Assembly: GCF_018334155.1 (NCBI RefSeq)
Contig: NZ_JAGXTP010000001.1
Coordinates: forward strand, 1,922,001-1,986,000
Length of the DNA stretch: 64,000 nt
Direction of reading: 5' to 3'
Source: Devosia litorisediminis
GTDB lineage: Bacteria > Pseudomonadota > Alphaproteobacteria > Rhizobiales > Devosiaceae
The position numbers and the translations under genes are program-made. Each line of letters opens with the position of its first letter. Position 1 is the stretch's first letter. A model generated the notes under the pieces. It was given only the letters and a program-made list of their open reading frames with translations. It made no database searches and had not been told where the DNA came from. Positions 1-8,217 of this stretch are shown piece by piece.

Positions 1-420
1 ACTGCCTTCGGCTTCGTCATAAATATTGCGCGACAATACGCCTTGCAGTGCGACCAGATCATGGCGATCCATCGCTTCAGACAAGGCAGCAAGCAGACCG
101 AAGAACACGTTGCCCATCTTCTGGATGCGCTTGGGAACGCCGAGATCGCCGACCCCCATCTCGCGCAATGATCTGTCCATGTCCTTGAAAAACAGATCAA
201 AAACGGCCTGACTAAAATCCTTATCCGTGCTGGCCTCGGCACGAAGCCGGCGGAACAGCAGGGCCATATGCAGGCTGATCATGTCGAAGCGACCGGTGAC
301 GGTGTCAGGCACCTGCCATTCGGCGTAGAAATGGGGCTGCCGGGATTGCGCCACAATGGCGCTATAAACGGCGTAAACCGGTTCGGTGGCGGTATTCTTG
401 CGGAACAGGTTGAGTATCAT
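1..420 (-). CDS. ubiquinol-cytochrome c chaperone family protein (partial, runs off left edge)
   Basis: Reading the complement from an ATG at 420 gives 140 codons to the window edge with no stop, so the C-terminus is missing. The protein begins MILNLFRKNT and continues with helical stretches such as FYAEWQVPDTVTGRFDMISL and a later DRSLREMGVGDLGVPK. This matches the bacterial relatives of Cbp3/UQCC1, which assist assembly of the cytochrome bc1 complex (family knowledge). In Rhizobiales this gene commonly lies beside bamE and ahead of a DUF177 gene and plsX, which would be beyond the edge. It is divergent from bamE across a 168-bp gap. Family recognised from memory of sequence pattern and context. 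Confidence 0.8.
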   Translation of the reverse strand, partial: MILNLFRKNTATEPVYAVYSAIVAQSRQPHFYAEWQVPDTVTGRFDMISLHMALLFRRLRAEASTDKDFSQAVFDLFFKDMDRSLREMGVGDLGVPKRIQKMGNVFFGLLAALSEAMDRHDLVALQGVLSRNIYDEAEGS

Positions 421-535
421 GGGGTTGCGCTCAGCTTCGTGGTCGGCCTAACACCCGGGCAAAACGGCCCATCGGACCATTGCCAGCTTGCCAGACGGGC
501 AGATTGGCAGCTACACATTCCGGCGGCTGAAGCGT

Positions 536-562
536 TTGCCGCGTTGTGGTCGTGCCTATAGT
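536..562 (+). promoter_or_regulatory. possible bamE promoter
   Basis: TTGCCG at 536-541 and TATAGT at 557-562 stand in the divergent gap just upstream of bamE, with a 15-bp spacer, which is shorter than the usual 17. Weak call based on hexamer likeness and position only. Confidence 0.3.
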
Positions 563-588
563 CGAGAGCCATCGAGAAAGTCAAATTC

Positions 589-1038
589 ATGTCCCTGCGT
601 TCCGTCTCCGGTCCATTTGCGCCAATCGCAGCCGCTGTCGTGATCGCGGTCGCGTTGGGAGCCTGCACCAGCAGCACCTCGCTGGTGAGCTCGCGAACCC
701 AAGGCTATGAGATTTCCGAGAGCGCTCAGGCCCAGATCCGCCCCGGTCAGAGCCAGAAACTGGTCAGCCTGGTGCTGGGCTCTCCGCAGTCGACCAATAC
801 ATTTGGTGACCAGTCGGCCTGGTACTATGTGGAGACCAAAATTCGCCAGACCGCGTTCGGCATGAGCATGATTGACTCACGCACAGTCCTGGCGGTCTAT
901 TTCGACAAGAACAAGAAAGTGGTCGACAAGGCCGTCTATACGCTTCAGGACGGCAAGACCATCGCCATGGAAACACGGCGTACGCCATCATTTGGCGAAG
1001 ACCGCACCTTTATCGATCAGATTCTGCAGTCGTTCTAG
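589..1038 (+). CDS. bamE: outer membrane assembly lipoprotein BamE (SmpA/OmlA family)
   Basis: The 149-residue product has a hydrophobic signal sequence ending in a lipobox, Leu-Gly-Ala-Cys with the lipidated Cys at residue 26. It is followed by an SmpA/OmlA fold (about residues 44-130) with the characteristic early part IRPGQSQKLVSLVLGSPQST and a WYYVETK strand. BamE is the small lipoprotein of the BAM complex that inserts beta-barrels into the outer membrane. The length is normal for the family. It is divergent from the bc1 chaperone gene and is closed by a strong hairpin terminator at 1063. The ATG at 589 gives a complete signal peptide. Confidence 0.92.
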   Translation: MSLRSVSGPFAPIAAAVVIAVALGACTSSTSLVSSRTQGYEISESAQAQIRPGQSQKLVSLVLGSPQSTNTFGDQSAWYYVETKIRQTAFGMSMIDSRTVLAVYFDKNKKVVDKAVYTLQDGKTIAMETRRTPSFGEDRTFIDQILQSF

Positions 1039-1062
1039 ACCGGCTGCGCCGAGTTATCGAAG

Positions 1063-1092
1063 GCCCCGGGAGACCGGGGCTTTTTGCTTTTT
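1063..1092 (+). terminator. intrinsic terminator after bamE
   Basis: GCCCCGG (1063-1069) and CCGGGGC (1074-1080) form a perfect 7-bp stem with a GAGA loop, followed by TTTTTGCTTTTT. It is a textbook rho-independent terminator for the plus strand. Confidence 0.85.
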
Positions 1093-1102
1093 GGAGACAC
1101 AG

Positions 1103-1489
1103 ATGCAGCACAATACCAAGCACCACAAGGCGATCGCCAGCTGGGCAGCAGACTGCGCCGAGCGCGTCCTGCCCCTGTTTGAAGCCGCAAAGCCAGGCGA
1201 TTCCCGTCCCAAGGCGGCAATTTCAGCAGCACGACGCTGGGCGAGCGGCAAGATAACCATGGCAGAAGCCCGCAAGGCCGCCGTTGCCGGCCATGCTGCT
1301 GCACGCGATGCGGGTGATGCGGTGGCCCGCGACGCGGCCCGCGCCGCAGCGCATTCAGCTGCGACCGCTCACGAGCCGAGCCATGCTCGCCACGCCGCCA
1401 ATTACGCCATCAAAGCGGTAATTGCGGCCGGTGGCGATGATCTTGCTGAAGAGAAATGGCAGGACGAGAAGGCGCCCATGCCGCAATAG
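1103..1489 (+). CDS. Imm-5-like putative immunity family protein
   Basis: A 128-residue all-helical protein. The N-terminal part (SWAADCAERVLPLFEAAKPG, then DSRPKAAISAARRW) and the Ala/His-rich part (VAGHAAARDAGDAVARDAAR, HSAATAHEPSHARHAANYAI) match the Imm-5-like putative immunity protein family as I remember it. The family was predicted from polymorphic-toxin loci but also occurs widely without a toxin. No toxin gene is visible here. The ATG at 1103 is preceded by GGAG at a good distance; upstream in-frame codons overlap bamE and its terminator and were discarded. The function is unknown. Confidence 0.75.
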   Translation: MQHNTKHHKAIASWAADCAERVLPLFEAAKPGDSRPKAAISAARRWASGKITMAEARKAAVAGHAAARDAGDAVARDAARAAAHSAATAHEPSHARHAANYAIKAVIAAGGDDLAEEKWQDEKAPMPQ

Positions 1490-1497
1490 GCCCTGCC

Positions 1498-1992
1498 CTA
1501 TTTGGTCTCGGACATGTCCGAGCCGGCCGTGCGGGCGATGGCGTCGAGTGCGCCATTGACCATGCCGGTGGCCTCGTCTTCGTAGAAGGCCTTGGCAATG
1601 TCCACATATTCGGTGATGACCACGCGCGGCGGGATATCCTTGCGGCGCAGCAGTTCAAAGGCAGCGGCGCGCAGGATAGCGCGCAAGGTGGCATCAACGC
1701 GCTCGACCGGCCAACCTTCGGCCAGGGCCTGATCCACGGCAGGGTCAATCGCCAGCTGATGCTTGGTGACGCCGGTGACGATCTGCTTGAAAAAGTCAGC
1801 GTCAGCAGGCAGATACTGCTCGCCTTCGATCTCGCGACCCAGGTGGAAGCTGCCAAACTGGGCAAGCGTATCTTCCAGCGAGGTCCGGCCGATATCCATC
1901 TGATAGAGCGCCTGCACAGCCGCCAGTCGGGCGGCGCCGCGCTGGTTGGCGGGTCGGTCGGTCTGGGGATCGCGCTTGGGGGCATCGGCCAT
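1498..1992 (-). CDS. nusB: transcription antitermination factor NusB
   Basis: 164 residues, of which about 18-158 form the NusB helical domain: AARLAAVQALYQMD at 20-33, then later ILRAAAFELLRRKDIPPRVV and EYVDIAKAFYEDEATGMVNG, the classic NusB C-terminal signature. NusB with NusE (S10) binds boxA RNA in rRNA leaders and promotes antitermination. The first 15 residues are a polar extension common in alphaproteobacteria. It is last in a minus-strand run glyA-nrdR-ribD-nusB. In many relatives ribE and ribH lie between ribD and nusB; here there is only a 102-bp gap. Confidence 0.95.
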   Translation of the reverse strand: MADAPKRDPQTDRPANQRGAARLAAVQALYQMDIGRTSLEDTLAQFGSFHLGREIEGEQYLPADADFFKQIVTGVTKHQLAIDPAVDQALAEGWPVERVDATLRAILRAAAFELLRRKDIPPRVVITEYVDIAKAFYEDEATGMVNGALDAIARTAGSDMSETK

Positions 1993-2094
1993 AGAAAGTC
2001 ACTCTTTTGATTCCGGGCTGAAGGCACCGGGCGGCAAGGGCCAACCCCATAGTCGCCTCCGGCAGGAACATCAATACAATTGGCACGCCTGCAG

Positions 2095-3168
2095 CTATGC
2101 GGGCCGTCGAAAGAATTTGAGCGTGTGGGCTCCGTGCGCTTGCTGGCCGGTCTCGACAAGCCCCTGCTCGCGGATCAAATCGGCCATCGGCCCGGTGCTT
2201 GATGCTGCCGGGCCTGCGGTGTCGCCAGCAGCAGTTGTGATCAAGCCGAAGCAGTCAACCAGCCCGGCAAGCAACAGTGCCGATGTCAGTCGCGGACCAG
2301 ACTCCACCAGCAGATTCTGAATGCCCTTGTCGGCGAGCGCTGCGAGGCTGGCCGAAAGGTCCGGGCGCCCTTTTGTGCCCTTGACGCGTAAGACCTCGAC
2401 TGAGACTGGCGCGTCAATCGAGACGGTAGTTTCGGCAATGATTGCAGTGCGATAGCCGGAAAAACCACCAATAAGATTCAAGCTGCGATCAAGTCCTTCG
2501 GCCCCTGACAGCACCACCCGCAATGGGGTCCGAGATGCCAGACCGGGCAAGGCGATTGCCAGCTGCTGGTCGAGATGGCGCGCGGTCGCGGCGCCGATCA
2601 ACACGGCATTGGATCGGGAGCGTTGCAGGTCGAGCCAATCGCGAGCAGGACCGCTGGCTGGGGTGACAACCTTGTCGTCTGGCGACACTGCCATCATGAC
2701 CGTGACATAGGGCCGAGCCTTGACGCGGTGGCGCATATGGCCAGCATGCAAGGCCACGGACGGCGCGTGTTCGGCCAGCACGACTTCAATGCCGGCAGAT
2801 TCGAGGCGTTCAACGCCAGCCTGGGCTGTACGCGGGTCCGGATCGGCAACGCCAATGACCACCCGCATGACGCCGGCGCGAACAATTGCGTCAGCGCAGG
2901 GCGGTGTGCGACCCCAGTGATGACAAGGCTCAAGCGTAACGTAAAGGGTCGCCCCCGCGGCGTCGAAGCCGGCATTTTCAAGGGCGATTGCTTCGGGGTG
3001 CGGCCTGCCACCGCGCGCCGTGACGGCGCGGGCGATCAGTGCCTGCTTGTGTGGATCAACGATCAGGGCGGCTGCACAGGGGTTGTCGCCCGTGGTACCC
3101 AGGAATGGCGTCGCATAGCGCACAGCAGCATCAAGCCAGCGCTCGTCTTGGGCAGATAGCTGGGTCAA
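2095..3168 (-). CDS. ribD: bifunctional diaminohydroxyphosphoribosylaminopyrimidine deaminase / 5-amino-6-(5-phosphoribosylamino)uracil reductase
   Basis: 357 residues with an N-terminal cytidine-deaminase-like zinc domain and a C-terminal RibD reductase domain. The zinc site is clear: His57 and Glu59 in RPHPEA, Cys82 in [13 protein letters not shown] and Cys91. The reductase half (about 150-355) has [20 protein letters not shown] and [14 protein letters not shown]. The enzyme does the second and third steps of riboflavin synthesis. Its start overlaps the nrdR stop by 4 bp, so the two are translationally coupled. The usual partners ribE and ribH are not in the window. Confidence 0.95.
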   Translation of the reverse strand: MTQLSAQDERWLDAAVRYATPFLGTTGDNPCAAALIVDPHKQALIARAVTARGGRPHPEAIALENAGFDAAGATLYVTLEPCHHWGRTPPCADAIVRAGVMRVVIGVADPDPRTAQAGVERLESAGIEVVLAEHAPSVALHAGHMRHRVKARPYVTVMMAVSPDDKVVTPASGPARDWLDLQRSRSNAVLIGAATARHLDQQLAIALPGLASRTPLRVVLSGAEGLDRSLNLIGGFSGYRTAIIAETTVSIDAPVSVEVLRVKGTKGRPDLSASLAALADKGIQNLLVESGPRLTSALLLAGLVDCFGLITTAAGDTAGPAASSTGPMADLIREQGLVETGQQAHGAHTLKFFRRPA

Positions 3169-3641
3169 TCGTCGTCGCGCAGAGTGCCCTGCCCCTCCGC
3201 CAATTCAGCCAGAAAATTCCGGAAATCGTCGGCAGCCGAGAAATTCTTATAGACCGAGGCAAACCGGACAAAAGCCACGTCATCGAGGCCCTTGAGCCCG
3301 TCCATGACATATTCGCCAATCTGGTCAGAGGTGACTTCCACATCGCCCAGACTTTCCAGCTGGCGGACAATGCCGGAGATCATGCGCTCAATCCTGTCGG
3401 CTTCGACCGAGCGCTTGCGCAAGGCCGTATAGACCGAGCGGGCCAGTTTTTCGCGATCGAACGGTACCTTGCGACCACTCTTTTTGACCACGGTCAGGTC
3501 GCGAAGCTGGACCCGTTCGAACGTGGTGAAGCGGCCGCCGCAGCCATTACAGACGCGGCGGCGGCGAATGGCGCCGGAATCCTCGGTCGGGCGGCTGTCC
3601 TTGACCTGGGTGTCGTCATTTCCACAATAGGGACAGCGCAT
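3165..3641 (-). CDS. nrdR: transcriptional regulator NrdR
   Basis: 158 residues. An N-terminal zinc ribbon is formed by Cys3, Cys6, Cys31 and Cys34 ([10 protein letters not shown] and [13 protein letters not shown]). It is followed by an ATP-cone domain (about 46-136) beginning [16 protein letters not shown]. NrdR senses dATP/ATP through the ATP-cone and represses ribonucleotide reductase genes. The length matches the family. It lies 9 bp after glyA and overlaps ribD by 4 bp, the usual alphaproteobacterial order. No nrd genes are in the window. Confidence 0.96.
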   Translation of the reverse strand: MRCPYCGNDDTQVKDSRPTEDSGAIRRRRVCNGCGGRFTTFERVQLRDLTVVKKSGRKVPFDREKLARSVYTALRKRSVEADRIERMISGIVRQLESLGDVEVTSDQIGEYVMDGLKGLDDVAFVRFASVYKNFSAADDFRNFLAELAEGQGTLRDDD

Positions 3642-3650
3642 AAAAAGCCC

Positions 3651-4952
3651 TTACAGACCGTAGATCGGGAAGCGATCGGTGAGCGTCTTGACCTTGTCGC
3701 GAACCTGCGCCTCGACAGCCGCGTTATTGTCCTCGCCATTGGCCTTAAGGCCATCAAGCACTTCGATGATCAGTTCGCCAATAAGCTGGAACTCGGCTTC
3801 ACCGAAACCGCGGGACGTGCCTGCCGGGGTGCCCAGACGAACGCCCGAGGTGATGGCGGGCTTTTCAGGATCAAAGGGGACCGCATTCTTGTTACAGGTG
3901 ATGTTAGCGCGCTCAAGAGCGGCTTCAGTTGCCTTGCCGGTCAAGCCCTTGGGACGCAGATCAACCAGCATCAGGTGGTTGTCGGTGCCGCCGGTGACGA
4001 TATCAACGCCGCCCTTGACCAGGGTTTCCGCCAGTATCTTGGCGTTGGCGACTACCTGACGGGTATAGGACTTGAACTCTGGCTGCAGTGCTTCTTTGAA
4101 GGCTACGGCCTTGGCAGCGATGACATGCATCAAAGGGCCGCCCTGGATACCGGGGAAAATCGCCGAGTTAACCTTCTTGGCGATTGCCTCGTCATTGGTC
4201 AGGATCAGGCCGCCGCGCGGGCCGCGCAGAGTCTTGTGGGTCGTGGTTGTGGCAACATGGGCGTGAGGGAATGGGCTTGGATAAGAGCCACCCGCCACCA
4301 GGCCAGCAACATGGGCCATATCGACAAACAGAATTGCCCCGACTTCATCGGCAATGGTGCGGAATTCGGCCCAGTCCATGGTCCGTGAATAAGCCGAAAA
4401 ACCGGCGACGATCATCTTGGGCTGATGCTCATGGGCCAGGCTGCGCACCTGCTCCATGTCGACACGACCGTCCTGCTTGCGGACGCCATACTGGATGGCG
4501 TTGAACCACTTGCCCGACTGGTTTGGCTTGGCACCATGGGTCAGGTGCCCGCCGGCGTCCAGCGACATACCCAGAATGGTATCACCGGGCTGAATCAGCG
4601 CCTGATAGACACCCTGGTTGGCCTGCGAACCAGAATTGGGCTGGACGTTGGCGAACTCGACGCCAAAAAGCTGCTTGGCGCGCTCAATGGCCAGCGTCTC
4701 GGCGACGTCAACATACTGGCAGCCACCATAGTAGCGACGACCGGGATAGCCTTCAGCGTACTTGTTGGTGAGAACCGACCCCTGCGCGTCCAGAACGGCC
4801 TGGGACACGATGTTTTCAGAGGCAATAAGCTCGATTTCACTCTGCTGACGGCCAAGCTCATCCTTGATGGCGGCCGCCAGTTCCGGATCGGTCTGACCCA
4901 CGGAATTGGTGAAAAAGTTCGGGAAGAGCGGAAGTGATGTGGCGGCGCTCAT
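3651..4952 (-). CDS. glyA: serine hydroxymethyltransferase
   Basis: Converts serine and tetrahydrofolate to glycine and 5,10-methylene-THF with PLP. Counting from the chosen start the protein has 433 residues; the PLP lysine is Lys240 in [16 protein letters not shown]. Other family marks are [20 protein letters not shown] and [10 protein letters not shown]. An in-frame ATG lies 18 bp upstream (4970), but GAGG stands 10 bp before the ATG at 4952 and [10 protein letters not shown] is the more usual N-terminus, so 4952 was chosen. It heads the glyA-nrdR-ribD run. The roughly 250 bp upstream contain no gene and should hold its promoter. Confidence 0.96.
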   Translation of the reverse strand: MSAATSLPLFPNFFTNSVGQTDPELAAAIKDELGRQQSEIELIASENIVSQAVLDAQGSVLTNKYAEGYPGRRYYGGCQYVDVAETLAIERAKQLFGVEFANVQPNSGSQANQGVYQALIQPGDTILGMSLDAGGHLTHGAKPNQSGKWFNAIQYGVRKQDGRVDMEQVRSLAHEHQPKMIVAGFSAYSRTMDWAEFRTIADEVGAILFVDMAHVAGLVAGGSYPSPFPHAHVATTTTHKTLRGPRGGLILTNDEAIAKKVNSAIFPGIQGGPLMHVIAAKAVAFKEALQPEFKSYTRQVVANAKILAETLVKGGVDIVTGGTDNHLMLVDLRPKGLTGKATEAALERANITCNKNAVPFDPEKPAITSGVRLGTPAGTSRGFGEAEFQLIGELIIEVLDGLKANGEDNNAAVEAQVRDKVKTLTDRFPIYGL

Positions 4953-5204
4953 GGAACGATTACCTCGCAAATGGCGATACAGGTGGGCGTGACGGTGCCT
5001 TTATCACGTCGCGAAGTGCGATTCCAAGGCCAAGAAAGTTGGGTCTGATGCATCGGGGCTCCCCTGATATGCGGATGGGTGCCCAGGCGAGCGGCTCTTC
5101 AAGGTTCGCGTTCCCCGATGGTTCCCCATCTCTTCTCGCCAGTCGCGCGAACGCTGGAATTATGGCGCAAAATACAAGCCAGCGAAAGGGCAATTGCGTG
5201 CAGT

Positions 5205-5414
5205 TCAAGCGAACTTGCCCGGTGAGGCCGGTGGTGCGGCCCCTTCGCCCAGCTTTCGGCGCAGCTTGGCCAAGGCAAGTTGCTGCATCTGGGTCTTGGT
5301 TGCCGTGACGGGGGTGATGACGATCACTTCAACGCCGGTGGCAGCGTCGAACGCGGCCACCCGCATCTGACGGCCGACCTGCGAAAACTCGAATAAGACT
5401 TCACCCTGCGCCAT
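5205..5414 (-). CDS. small DUF6898-like protein
   Basis: About 69 residues starting MAQGEVLFEFSQVG, with a core MRVAAFDAATGVEVIVITPV and a basic tail LALAKLRRKLGEG. The pattern matches a short conserved alphaproteobacterial family (DUF6898 as I recall it) with no known function. No signal peptide or membrane segment is seen. A longer frame starts at 5456, but the family begins at the chosen ATG and the extra residues overlap the ldt terminator. It lies between the ldt gene and glyA on the same strand. Confidence 0.65.
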   Translation of the reverse strand: MAQGEVLFEFSQVGRQMRVAAFDAATGVEVIVITPVTATKTQMQQLALAKLRRKLGEGAAPPASPGKFA

Positions 5415-5454
5415 GGCACCACGATAGCAAGATTCTACGCCTTGCGAATACAAC

Positions 5455-5480
5455 AACGCCCTCCGGCAAGGGAGGGCGTT
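5455..5480 (-). terminator. probable terminator after the L,D-transpeptidase gene
   Basis: AACGCCCTCC (5455-5464) and GGAGGGCGTT (5471-5480) form a perfect 10-bp stem with a 6-nt loop, 27 bp beyond the stop of the minus-strand ldt gene. On the minus strand it is followed by GTTGTATT, only moderately T-rich. Confidence 0.55.
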
Positions 5481-5506
5481 GGAAAAATGGCAAGAATTTC
5501 AGTGGA

Positions 5507-6772
5507 TCAGGCCTGATCGAAGCTGACCTTGCCCTGTTCGTCGAACTTGTAGACGTCGTCACGGAAGCTGACGGTACCCTGTCGGTTGGCCCAGGCCGTG
5601 ATGTAAGTGGTGTGCAGGGGAACGCGTGCCTTGCACTCAATGTCGAGCCGCTCAAGCGAGTCAAAGGTCTGATCAACGCGATTCAGATCCCAGTCGCCAT
5701 TGTCGCGCAGCAGCCAGTTCACCAGCTGATTGACACCTTCAACGCGGACGCAGCCGGACGAGTGGAACCGGGCGTTCTCGTCAAACAAGGCCTTGGACGG
5801 CGTGTCGTGCAGATAGCAATCAAACGGATTGTAGAAGTTGATCTTGCAGTGGCCCATGGAATTGGCCGCGCCGGGTTCCTGGCGATACATGTAATTGATC
5901 GCGTTGCCCAAATTGTTCCAATCGATGGTGGCCGGGGAGATCTCATTGCCCTTGCCGTCATAGATATGGATGTTCTGCTTTGCCAGATATTCAGGGTCTT
6001 CCTTCATGTACTTGGTCAGGTCGCGCTCAACGAGCGACTTGGGCACATGCCAGTAAGGGTTGAAGTTGATCTGGCTGACCTTGCTGGCCATGATCGGCGT
6101 GGCGCGATCGACGCGACCGACCACTGCGGTGTGGCGCTGCTCGACCATGCCGTCATTGACGGCCTCGATGGTAGCGGCCGGAATATTGACCACGACGTAA
6201 CGTGGATTGAGCTTGGCGGCCATGTTCTGGACGCGGGTATAGTTGAGATAGAGCTGCTGCAGGCGCTGCGAGGCCGGAACAGCCATGGCGTACCATGTTG
6301 CTTCGTCGACCTGGCCCTTGATGTTGAGACCATGGCGCGCCTGGAACTTACGCACGCCCGCATCGGTATCCGCATCGAAAACATCGTTGACGTTGTCGAC
6401 CATGCCCATATCGCCTGACGAGATCAGGCGGCGCTTAAGGGCGATGACCGACTTCTTCGAGTTACCGAGCGTCAGGCCATAAGCCTCCTGAGGGATTTCT
6501 TCCCAGCCGCCAGCGGCAACGAAAGGCTCATATTGCGAGATCGCCAGCTGCAGATTGTAGGCGGTATCAAAAGACAGAATCGGCTCATTGGTTGCAATCA
6601 GTGCCTCGGCCGCTGTCGTATTGCCGCCCCTGTCGGCATCACGCAGGACGCGATTGCGCTCGAACATGTCGAACATCGACTCGCCTTCTTGCGCGCGCAG
6701 GGCGGTTGGCAAGGCCATGGAAGCCCCGGCCATGGCCGTGTACCGGAGGAGAGAACGTCGATTGAGCCGCAT
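5507..6772 (-). CDS. Tat-exported L,D-transpeptidase (YcbB/LdtP type)
   Basis: 421 residues. The N-terminus has a twin-arginine signal (Arg5-Arg6 in LNRRSLLRY, then a hydrophobic stretch to ALRAQ). A peptidoglycan-binding domain lies around 123-165 (FDADTDAGVRKFQARHGL). The YkuD catalytic domain is at about 190-350 with His322 in YLHDTP and nucleophile Cys341 in HSSGCVRV. It makes 3-3 cross-links in murein or attaches proteins to it. The ATG at 6772 has GGTGA 5 bp upstream; an upstream in-frame start at 6811 would spoil the Tat signal. The gene behind it on the same strand encodes an LdtR-like regulator, as in other Rhizobiales. Confidence 0.92.
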   Translation of the reverse strand: MRLNRRSLLRYTAMAGASMALPTALRAQEGESMFDMFERNRVLRDADRGGNTTAAEALIATNEPILSFDTAYNLQLAISQYEPFVAAGGWEEIPQEAYGLTLGNSKKSVIALKRRLISSGDMGMVDNVNDVFDADTDAGVRKFQARHGLNIKGQVDEATWYAMAVPASQRLQQLYLNYTRVQNMAAKLNPRYVVVNIPAATIEAVNDGMVEQRHTAVVGRVDRATPIMASKVSQINFNPYWHVPKSLVERDLTKYMKEDPEYLAKQNIHIYDGKGNEISPATIDWNNLGNAINYMYRQEPGAANSMGHCKINFYNPFDCYLHDTPSKALFDENARFHSSGCVRVEGVNQLVNWLLRDNGDWDLNRVDQTFDSLERLDIECKARVPLHTTYITAWANRQGTVSFRDDVYKFDEQGKVSFDQA

Positions 6773-6941
6773 TAAGTCACCCGATTTTGTCTGACTGCCG
6801 AAGCAGATCAACTTTTACCATCCCCAAGCGGAGGTCACAACGCGGTCAAACGCATGTGATGCCGACGGATCATGCCCGTCAGGACGAGGGAATGGCCTGA
6901 ACCCCATAGTGCCCTTTACCTGTGTTTGCGGCGAAAATGAG

Positions 6942-6967
6942 AACGCCGGCCCCTGGGGACCGGCGTT
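6942..6967 (-). terminator. probable terminator after ldtR
   Basis: AACGCCGG (6942-6949) pairs with CCGGCGTT (6960-6967) around a loop that can itself fold. It lies 45 bp past the ldtR stop; on the minus strand CTCATTTTC follows. Confidence 0.55.
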
Positions 6968-7011
6968 TGCAATGCAGTGTGGCGCTCGGGCAACAGCAGA
7001 TGCCCGTTGAG

Positions 7012-7521
7012 TTAAAGCTTGTAGAGGATCTGATCGACCCAGAAGCGCTCAAGGCGGGCCAGTGCCTTGTTCAGGCCGTCAAATTCGTCGTCGCCCAGAC
7101 CACCGACCTTGTCGATGGACTTGAGGTGGCGATCATAGAGTTCATCGATCACTTCAGCCACTTCTTCGCCCTTCGGGGTGAGCTTAATGCGCACCGAACG
7201 ACGGTCAGAACGCGAGCGCTCCTGGAAGATGTAGCCGGTTTCGACCAATTTCTTGAGATTGTAGGAGACGTTCGAGCCCAGATAGTAACCGCGGGAGCGC
7301 AACTCGCCAGCGGTCAGCTCTGCGTCACCGATGTTGAACATCAGCAGCGCCTGAACTGGATTGATATCATCCCAGCCCATCCGGTCGAACTCATCCTTGA
7401 TGAGATCAAGCAGACGGCGATGAAGACGCTCTACCCGGGAAACGGCTTCCAGATAAAGCGGCTTCAAGCTCTTGGGACGTTCCGGGGTCAATGCCTCGGC
7501 TGCGTTGGATTTGAATGCCAT
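7012..7521 (-). CDS. ldtR: MarR-family regulator LdtR
   Basis: 169 residues with a winged-helix MarR fold: recognition region ELRSRGYYLGSNVSYNLKKL and wing RSRSDRRSVRIKLTPKGEEV, with long N- and C-terminal dimerisation helices. The sequence and the adjacent L,D-transpeptidase gene match LdtR, which in Liberibacter and Sinorhizobium controls ldtP and stress-tolerance genes (established knowledge). The ATG at 7521 has GAGG five bases upstream; a longer frame to 7566 has no site. A perfect TGCGA/TCGCA palindrome sits 26 bp upstream and could be an operator. It is separated from the ldt gene by a hairpin, so the two are probably transcribed separately. Confidence 0.88.
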   Translation of the reverse strand: MAFKSNAAEALTPERPKSLKPLYLEAVSRVERLHRRLLDLIKDEFDRMGWDDINPVQALLMFNIGDAELTAGELRSRGYYLGSNVSYNLKKLVETGYIFQERSRSDRRSVRIKLTPKGEEVAEVIDELYDRHLKSIDKVGGLGDDEFDGLNKALARLERFWVDQILYKL

Positions 7522-7546
7522 TTTAGCCTCACTGTTATGCAGTCTG

Positions 7547-7560
7547 TGCGATTTTTCGCA
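7547..7560. promoter_or_regulatory. palindrome upstream of ldtR, possible operator
   Basis: TGCGATTTTTCGCA is a perfect 5-4-5 inverted repeat 26 bp before the ldtR start. Position suits autoregulation by a dimeric MarR protein. That is inference; no copy was noticed upstream of the ldt gene. Confidence 0.35.
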
Positions 7561-7660
7561 TCTCATGAGGACAAACTACCGGCACGTTTCTAAGATCGCC
7601 CTAAGCAGCGTGATTAAGAGCATCTTACTGGAATGCAATGAGAATTTGGCTTTATTCTTC

Positions 7661-7702
7661 GTTACACCAGTAGAGAAATTTGTAACCTTACGGGGGTGTA
7701 AA
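7661..7702. promoter_or_regulatory. GTTACA/TGTAAC inverted repeat between ldtR and the DUF6163-like gene
   Basis: GTTACA (7661-7666) and TGTAAC (7681-7686) are exact inverted copies 14 bp apart, and a further TGTAAA begins at 7697. They lie 140-180 bp upstream of ldtR. Could be a regulator site or chance. Confidence 0.3.
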
Positions 7703-7732
7703 CGCGCCGGGCATGATTTGAAGCCCTGCTAT

Positions 7733-8122
7733 TCAGTCGGCGGCGCGGGCGCGGCTGTTGCGAATGCTGAGCGCGAAGATGATGATGATAGAGGCCAGCA
7801 GGACCAGACGTACGGCGAAGCCGATGGCGGTCATGTCCACATCAGAACTACCCAGCAGATAGAGCGCCAATTCGACGCCGGTGGCCCCCACCAGAAGCAC
7901 TGCGCCCCAACTGGCCTTGATCCAGAGCCCCACCGCCGCGAACAGGCGCGCCAGCGCAAAGATCGCCAGATAGACAAAGCCGGTCATGCCCATGGTGGAT
8001 ATGGGGCTGACAGCACCCAGATTGACGCCGAGCAGCCGTGCAGCATCGTTGAGCCCAAGCAGCAGGCTGATGATGGCGACGATGCGAATATAGATGCCGA
8101 TAGGCGGAGCGTTGAAATCCAT
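7733..8122 (-). CDS. four-helix membrane protein, DUF6163-like
   Basis: 129 residues with about four predicted membrane segments: IYIRIVAIISLLLGL, GFVYLAIFALARLFAAVGLW, AVLLVGATGVELALYLLG and FAVRLVLLASIIIIFALSI. Such a small hydrophobic protein beside hemB recurs in Rhizobiales and I recall it as DUF6163; the function is unknown. It is divergent from hemB, with a 95-bp gap that should hold both promoters. The ATG at 8122 begins MDFNAPPIGIYIRIV. No enzymatic motif is visible. Confidence 0.7.
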   Translation of the reverse strand: MDFNAPPIGIYIRIVAIISLLLGLNDAARLLGVNLGAVSPISTMGMTGFVYLAIFALARLFAAVGLWIKASWGAVLLVGATGVELALYLLGSSDVDMTAIGFAVRLVLLASIIIIFALSIRNSRARAAD

Positions 8123-8217
8123 GGCAGTTTTCTATCTGTCGGCAAGGGATGCGACAAGCCGGTGCTTGGAGGCGCCGCCTGCCACTGCTAAACCGCTTGT
8201 TGAAACAGGAGACCAAG

